64,000 bases of DNA from NCBI RefSeq assembly GCF_023065955.2, contig NW_026622786.1:48531438-48595437 (forward strand). Direction: 5' to 3'. This stretch comes from Ursus arctos. Taxonomy: Eukaryota > Chordata > Mammalia > Carnivora > Ursidae. Numbering within the stretch: position 1 is the first letter of the stretch; each line of letters opens with the position of its first letter. Positions 27,501 through 36,500 of this stretch are shown here, piece after piece. A model generated the notes under the pieces. That model ran no database searches and was not told where the DNA came from. It saw only the letters and a program-made list of their open reading frames with translations. Made by a program: the position numbers and the translations under genes.

Positions 27501-30500
27501 AAATAGCACAATACACACTACTTTTTTGTTAACACTGCCAAGATTTCATCACCTGTACTCGATTTTTAAGTCATGAACCAAACGTAAGCAAGCACAGTCG
27601 GTTCTCCAGGGGTGTGCTCTCAACTTTCAAAAGCTGTTTTATGAACAACGACTCGTGTCGGCTGCTTCACTATAAAGCACACAGAAAAATCAAGATACAC
27701 AAGACAAAAAAAGTTTGATTTAGGGGTTAATAATATGGTACAGTTACTATGATTTTTACACCTACCATACAAATTTTGTAAAAATTAAGAGAAGAAAGTA
27801 TGTAAAGGAAATATTCTGTTGGAATCAAGCGTAGGGCTTTTGCTGACTCATGAAAATGAATATGAATGTTTCTGAAGGTCTCTGAATACACACAGGATGT
27901 GTGTGTGAAAGTGAGTAAGAGAGAGAGAGAATAGGTAAAACAACATGGCACATTCCTTACCTGAATAGTAAAATGCTTTATGTTCCAACATGTGCCATGC
28001 TAACCATACCAAAAATGCTGCTACATAGTGTCAGTTCAAAAGCTAACTTAGCCAAACTCCTAAAGCCAAAAACAACATGTATGTCTGTTTTTAAAGCCTA
28101 ATCTGTGTATTCAGATAAAATCTAAGGGCCCTAAAACAAATATTTATGTAGACAATTTAAATTCTATCCAACAGCAAAAGCCCTATACAGATGGATTAAT
28201 CTGTTAATGTGCCCAAGCCCCCAAAATGAGAGTTCAATAATACAATTAAACTACATATTTGCAAATACCAGTAGTATTTCTGTAATACATATTAAGAAAC
28301 TGCATCTCATCATAAAACATACAATATGTACAGGGCACTTAAGAGAAACTGGATAAGCTGCAGAAGAAAACTGTTGGGTGGTATTTTCAGCAGGGCCTGG
28401 TATATAGTTCAGGCTGAACCAGGGAAAAGAACTGTAAAACACAACAACAAAAAAGAAAAACCACTGTTAAATAAAGGTAATGGTTCCTTCCACCTATACT
28501 GAGAAGTGCCGATAATATAAACAAATGTATACTACACAGCACTGTTATCTTGCTTGTGTCAGAGCTGTCATCAATTTAGATACCAAGAGTTATGGAGGGG
28601 TGGGGGGAGAAGATCATTTAGATATAGGGCATTAATGCATCAATATTAACAAACCTACAAAGATTATGGGATAATTTTGCATGCAAAATTATGTTTCAAG
28701 AGGATAATATTAAGTATCAACATCTTACTCATATTAGTGCATTTGCAACATTTCTGGCAAACTAAAATCCTCTTGAATTTATTGTGAGACACCTGATAGA
28801 AGATCTGCATCCATTAAAAAAAAGTCATGCATCTGATCCTCTGATTTAAAAAAGACTATTTAAAAATAAAACTACAATTTAAAAATAGCAATGAGGCCCC
28901 TCACCAGTTAATTTTCATGCGTCAAGAGTATTTTTTTTACTGCTGCTTTGATAGAACCATGAAATACTGCATGAATGTGTAGAAATGAAAGAAAAAGAAA
29001 CAGACAAAAGAAACAAACATTAACCAAGGAACCTAAATAACCCCCAAATCCATTACTATTAAGAGTTCCTTCCAAATCCAGCTATCTCAGTTTTACCAAT
29101 TAAGACTATGCCTTACCGTAGACTTTGTGTCTATTGTTCTAAAACACTGACCAAGAGCCAACACCAAAGTGTAGAGCTAAAACTAGGGTGAATGGTGACA
29201 AAGGGATTGAGTACATCAGTTATTTAGCAGTGGTAACATTAATACAGCATACCATACCAATAATTAAATAAACCAAAAATAGATTCTGGAACTAAATATT
29301 TCTGTAATTCTATATACATTCCTAAACATTTCATTTACAAAACAGATCTAGAATGGTTACTATAGTCTAAAAATACTTATAAAAGCCAGTTATATGATAT
29401 ACTGTATTATGTTCAGGACTTGGGAACTAAGATACTTAGCCAATAAGAATTCTTTAAATTTAAAGCCTAACTAAAGTTTGGCACATTACTCACATGATCT
29501 GAACTTTGTTTCAAAAACTATATTTTACTTAGCCTAAATTTGAATTCTGTAAATTTTCTCTTGGTGATATATCTTATCCTACAACAGGCACACTGATATA
29601 AAAGAAATTGCTTAATCAAAACACACTAACTCAAACGTTTATCAGCATATATATTTTAAAACCTTAAAAATAGGGCTCACACACTTTAATATCCCAGAGA
29701 TAAATGTACTATTATTATATAGCATGCCTTAATCCATCTATGAATGCAACTTAGTTTCTTTAGAAAACCACAAAGGCAATTTTTCTAAGTTTTAAGGACT
29801 AGACATTTCACAACTTTTACAAGGCATGGTGTAAATGTTCACACTGGTATTCAAAGATCTGAGATAGCATCTAAAGTTAACAATATCGAAATTCTGCTTC
29901 CACTGACCAGTTCATTAAGGGGAAAGTATTTAAATTCTGGTCAGCATATATGTTAATTAGCTTAAAATCCAGTAATTTTATATTTCAGTGATTTCTTTGA
30001 TCAAAATTTATAGTTACCGAAAAGCAAATAAAGTAACAGTACATTGGGAACAAACTAATTATAAAATATGTTTCAGAAAATTTTACAAAGTGGAATTAAT
30101 ATAGTGCTGTCTTGTCACAGTGGCTTTTTTAGATCCCAAAACCCTGCTCATTATTTTTCTGTCAAATTACTTTAACAGCCTAAAATGTAAAAAGAGAGAA
30201 AATGTAGTTAACAAATGGTTACACCAGGAAAACACTTGGGGGACTTGAGTGCTTGCTGGCCTTTAGTTAATGTCTAGAATCCCCTGTAGCTGCAGAGGAC
30301 CCACTGTTTTTCAGTCATCTGGAAGAGTTTTGCATTTGCCTTCTCCACTACAAAAATCACACACACAAATAACAGAGAGAAGAATTTATTATTTAGAGAT
30401 ATCTAGAAAATATAGCAAGAATGAACAAGAAAATCTGGCATAAAAACAAATCACCCAGTGCCCATCCGGCACCTAAGCTACAGGAAATCTTGAACTTTCA

Positions 30501-33500
30501 TAAAAACCAAAATCATTGCAACCCTTGGTATACTGGAATTCAACGTGGGATATTTTTTTAAAGTTATCTGTGAGAGGAAGCACTACGTAAATATAACTAA
30601 CCTAGTCATTTATTCAAAACAGAAATAACATCATGCATTTATTTGAAGGTTTCTATGTAAATGTTTATGGAGTGAACCATTCACCTTCAGGACTTTTTCA
30701 TAGAACTCAACATTAAATTAACTAAGTGTATATATCTTAAAAAATTAAAATCAGGCATATGGTTTTAATGAACTTAAAATGCTTTAAAAGAAGGCAAAAA
30801 GTTAAATATCTTATAAAAACAGGTCTGATTTCTAATTTTTAGAATTAAAAAAAATCTGCAAGTAAAAATATGGACTGCAGTATAACAAGGGTTTCAAAAT
30901 GTTAATAGCTTAAATGTCTAACATGCTACTAATGCTCACTCTAAAACTATACTGAGGTAGATGGTCATCATAGGATGCCCTCATAGGTAGTTAAACAAAG
31001 CACAAACCTTCTGCATATGGTACGACTATCAAAGCTCTGTCAACGAATACAGTGTTTGTCAGATGCTGTGCCACAACTGCTGAATCCGGATCATGGAACT
31101 TAACAAAGCAGACACGGGATGAGACTGGCAAAGGTGAATCACTGAAAAGTAAACAAATAACATAAAAAAAGAGAAAAAGAATATCAGCTAAAACATAAAC
31201 GTATGACAAACCAACACTTGCATTCCAAAAGTAAGATAGGCAGATAAAAATATATACCACATGTGTTACTTTAGTTCACCACTTAAAAAGAAAATGACAT
31301 TTCAAATAAGGTACTGCCCAATGAACTCACAAACTGCGTGTAGACAAAAACAATCACTGTTTATACACTTAACAGTGTATCAAGTTAAAAACAGTCTGAA
31401 ACTATAATCTCAGAGTTTGAGCAGACCACAAAAAAGTGTCAACATTTTTTCCATACCAATACCAGCTATTCTTAATTACTAGTAAAAATAATTAGTTTTG
31501 GTTCAGAAAACTTTTCACTACTGGTAAGTAGTAAATTAATTCAGAGTAAAAAACAAGATTTCTACTTCAGGGACAAAAGAATATTGTGGGAAAGTACATC
31601 TATTTGACAATCAATGAGTTTTCTTGACCTGCCTACTAAGTGCGGTCCTCTTCCACCTACAGCACAACTCCTAGGCATTATAAATAATTGCCTTCAGAAA
31701 AACAAAAAACAAAAGAGGTGTACACACACGGAGATATACAGTATCCCATAGTATTAGTATACAAAAATTCCCTCAGCAAATTGCTTTCCTAGATAAAAAA
31801 GTGCCAAAATGCAACCTATGGCAGGGTAAGATAGATTAGGAAGTGAGCAGGATTTTTGTTTTTTTTAAAATACAGGGTGGTTCAAATTTCTGCCACAAAA
31901 CTGTGTGAAAGAGAAAGATTAAATAAAAGTCAAAGGTTGCTCCCTTAACTCCAAACCAAGTGTCTGAAAACCAATGCCTTAACAGCAGTAGTAATCACAT
32001 CATCCCTGGCTATATCAGAAGCACCAGTGGGGGTAAAAAAAAAAAAAAAAAAAAAACCACCCAGGTTCTCTACTCCACATCAACTAAACCAAAATCTTTA
32101 ATGTACTGAATGCCTCCTCTTTATTTTAATTCTCTATGACCATTTTAATATGCACCCAGGGTAAAGAACAACTGCTTTATTATATAATAAAACAAGCCAA
32201 CTGTATCTTTAGATTCAATAATGAAAAGGTAAATCCTATAATAAATTTGAATGGCTTTACAAAAGGGCTTACCACTAACTCTTCTAATAAATTAGATTTT
32301 CATGTATATATAAAAATGTAATCACATCAGTTTTGGTTACACTGGTATTTCAGAGGTATTTGTTGTTGCAAAGAAAATATTCCTCATAATTTGAGCACTA
32401 ACATGAAGTTATTACATAGCCCAAGAACTCAAACCCATCGGAACTTTTAATGTTTCCTGCCCATATACTAAGCACAGATCCAAATCCAGGTTCAAAGTAA
32501 AGCTGACAATACTGTCTATCCAAATGGAATCTAAGCCATCTTGTTAAGGAAGCTTACCTCCAAAAGTTTTTGAAAGGATACAGTGTTTTTTAAATGTGGA
32601 TATAGTGTTGTTTTAATGTGAAGCTCCACCGGTCTAAAATTTAACAATGTTGCACCCATACAGTGGAAAGAATGCCATTTCAGCAAGCTTAGAATGAAAG
32701 CTATAGCACTTTGTATCTCTTTCTTACATATCTACATTTTTACCACATAATTTAAAAAGCTCTTTAAAAATGATGCTATCTTTCATTTTTAACACCTAAC
32801 ATCATGGGAAGTAACAGACATTTAAATTTCTAAAAAAGTGACCTCTACCATTTCTTTAACACTACTGTTATCTGACTAAAGAAGAAAATGACTCTATAAT
32901 ATTAAGTTCTTAAAGAATATCAATGAACAGTTCTTTTTAAAATAAAATTAGGAAATACTGCCTACATGCTCAGTGTATTTCTATTAATTTGGCAATTAAA
33001 ATGATTCATATTTTTTCTATCCATTCACCTCATAGCTATTACTTGCAGCTATTACTTGGTTATATCAAACCTGTAAGTGGTGGGGAGGTAAAAACATTAA
33101 TAATTAAATACCATGAAAAACACAGTCACAGTTAGACAACTCAGAAGGTTAAATAATTCATTTCTCCCCACTTCAAACCCTTTTTTGAAACCATTACTAT
33201 CTGGACCGATAGTCACATTCTTTTATGTTCTCAGAATTTACTAATAGAAGACACATGCAGTAAGATAGCATGTTAATTTCACTTTCAGACTGATGCCTGA
33301 AATTTTCATACCTTAGAATTTTGTGCAAGTACTACTTCTAAAAATTTGTTTTTATTCTTTACCTTTAAGAATTAATATAGATGAGGTAGGGCAGTTGATG
33401 AGAAGCAAGATAGGAAAGAGCGAGACCTATATGATGCTTTTGCCTTTAGGTAAAGAGTGGCAGTATTTTTCCACTTTTTTTTTTTTTTTAATTAAAGTGT

Positions 33501-36500
33501 CCTCTAAAGGATGTTTCCCAATCTTCTGGGATGCACATGGAAAATTCAGATTTCTGTTCTCCAACAAGCCCAGTGAATTTGAGAATCCCTTTTTAGGAGG
33601 GGCTTTGATTCCTAAGATCCACACTTGATATTTATGCCAACTAAAGTATGAGAACTTCTGTTTAGACCACTGGTAACACTCTTTCAACTCCCACCTTAAT
33701 ACTGTGTTAAACATTTCTGGGTGGAGAATTTTGAACTTATAAGCATAAACAAAGGCAATGTTCACCTGAAAACGTGACTCTGTTCACTTAATATGTCCTT
33801 TCCTTCAATGTGTTCTTATCCATTTATAAAGAAATACAGTAAAATTTTGCATGTAATAAAAAATCTTTGAAGATAACCTTACCAACTACAACTGTAGTTA
33901 CTTATACTTATCATCATTAAATTATCTATTTTTCTTGCTCATTTCCAAAGCACATATGGTGAAACTGGAATGATACAGAGAAGATTAGCATGGCCCTGTG
34001 TAAGAATAACACTCAAATTTGTGACACATACCATAATTTTAGTTTTTTTTTTTAAAGATTTTATTTATTTATTTGACAGAAATAGAGACAGCCAGCGAGA
34101 GAGGGAACACAAGCAGGGGGAGTGGGAGAGGAAGAAGCAGGCTCATAGCAGAGGAGCCTGATGTGGGGCTCGATCCCATAACGCCGGGATCACGCCCTGA
34201 GCCGAAGGTAGACGCTTAACCGCTGTGCCACCCAGGCGCCCCTAATTTTAGTTTTTTTCTAATATAGTTTTTGTTAGAATGTCTACAAACTCTTCCTTAG
34301 AACTGTAATGTATTAGGTTGTTTTTTTTTCTGTGAAAGAAAATTATAATTTTATTTTTCAGTTGGAGGAGCAAAGGAGTTCAATGTCAGTTTGTGAGTGA
34401 ATTAACTTTCAATGATTTGAAATATCAAATACATACAATAGAGTCTGCTATAGTCATGGGTTTATGTCTCCTTGCCTATGCAAGTCTTCTGGTTACTATA
34501 AAAAATAATCTATCTTTGGTTACCAAAATAATCACCTAAATAAGTTATTTAAGTAACTGATGTGAACCTTCATTTTATGCATAACTTTGACATATGCTTC
34601 ACTGGGATCATTACCCAATAAACACTCCATTTATATTCTCCATTCTGAAATACACTAAAACCAAACATTTAAAGAATACTTACTACTGTAAAAGAATGAT
34701 TCCACTCGTAAGTTCCTTGTAAACCAAGGAAATCCTTCACCAAGTAGTAAAGGAGAATCACAACACTGGGGTTGAAATACTAATTCTGACACTGATAGAG
34801 TGATTTGGAAGTGCAAAACAACCTATGTGAATTTTAGTTCACCTGTTCATAAAATAGGTTTAAGATAAAAAAGGAAAGCATCTAGCATATACCAGACAAT
34901 CAATGCTGAATTTCCAAAATCCATTTCAGGAACAACTAGAATTAAAGTTAATAATTTTCCTTTAAAAGAAAGGGAGTAAGTGAGGGGAACACCGACAGAG
35001 GCTTTCAAATAGCTCTAAGGGCTGTCATACTGGAGAGGATTAGAACATTATTTCTTGAGAAACAGTGTTATCACTGGGTGAAATTATAGGCCAGCGATTT
35101 TTGGCTTAAAAAAACCGAGAAAGAGAGGGATTCAATAATGAAACAAAGGGAGAATCCTTCTTGAGGTTGACACTGAAATGTCTGGCATAATTCCAGATCC
35201 CAGGATCACCACTGTACCACCCCAACCCCCCAGAGGCATTAATAACTGAAAGTAGCATTTCAGTAAGTGTGTGTTAAGGCTCTGTAGGTGATGTCACTGA
35301 CCCACGGGGCCACATATTCTAAGAGAGAGAGGAAGCTAAACTTAACCTTTCAGTTGATTAGTGCTTTAGAGAAAAACAAAGCAGTTAAATTAAACAGGGA
35401 AAGGAGCAGGGGTGTTTTATTTTCACATAGGGTGATCAGGAAGGTTTCTTTGATTAGGTGACATCTGAGTAGCAAAAGGAAGTAAGCATGTCATAGGCAT
35501 GTATCTAGGTGAAAAGAGTTCTAAGTGTAAATACGAATGCCTTTGGGGGAAAAAATACAAACACCCCATAAAAAAAATCAAGCGGCAAACATGTTTACGA
35601 CAGTTAGAATTTTATATATTCTGAACCATTCACTCTTATTCTAGAAGTAAAAATGTCAGTTTCTGGAATGATGAACATTTTTTGGAGCACTCGTTAGGAC
35701 TTCATAGCACATTACCCCCTGCAAGCTGCTCCTGAAAACAGTAGTAAGCTTAAAGAAATTGTCCACAGTAGTTCCAAATTATGCAGGTTGGATTAGCAAT
35801 TGAAACTTACATTAAAAAAAAATAAACATTAAATGAACAAAAGTAGGACTCTACATCCATCCTATTCAAATCTAGAAGACCACGAAGGTAGTATTAGCAT
35901 CTACTGAATTGTAACCTTATACAGTTTCAGATCTGTATGTGGGAACACTTATGAAGGAGTCAAAGCACAAAGATGTGTCAATTTTTATCTCTTCTTCCCA
36001 ATACCAGGAAAGGAGTCCTCTTAAAGCACAGCACCCCAGACCATGTTATCTGATGCATATCAGTTATCCTGGTGATGACTGAACTACTCCTTTGACAACA
36101 AAGCAAAAAAGGCAGACTCTGGTGGATCATGACTCTAAGATATGGATCATTCATTAGGTAAAAGTGGAACCAGTGAACAGCCTATACCTCTGTCACCTTT
36201 TCATAAATGCACCATAAAAAGAGCATCTTTAAAGTCAGCAACTATAACAAAATTCTTAATAACATGCTGGGCTGGAAAGAATTATTTCATAAATCCAGTA
36301 TGTCAGGCACTTTGAGTAATCACATGATTATAATAATCACATGTGTCACTCTCATTTTCTGCCTTTTTGCTGCTTAATTTCACAAACAACTTAATATAGG
36401 GCACGTTGTCGGAAAATGGAGTGACAGCAAATATTTTTGTATGTTCATATTATGAAAGCTATGTCCTTCATTATTAAAAGCAGTCAAGTTTCCATTCAAA

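Noticed and set aside
33934..34041. Functional U6 snRNA gene
   Set aside because: Many substitutions in the 5' stem and no visible promoter elements make it a pseudogene.
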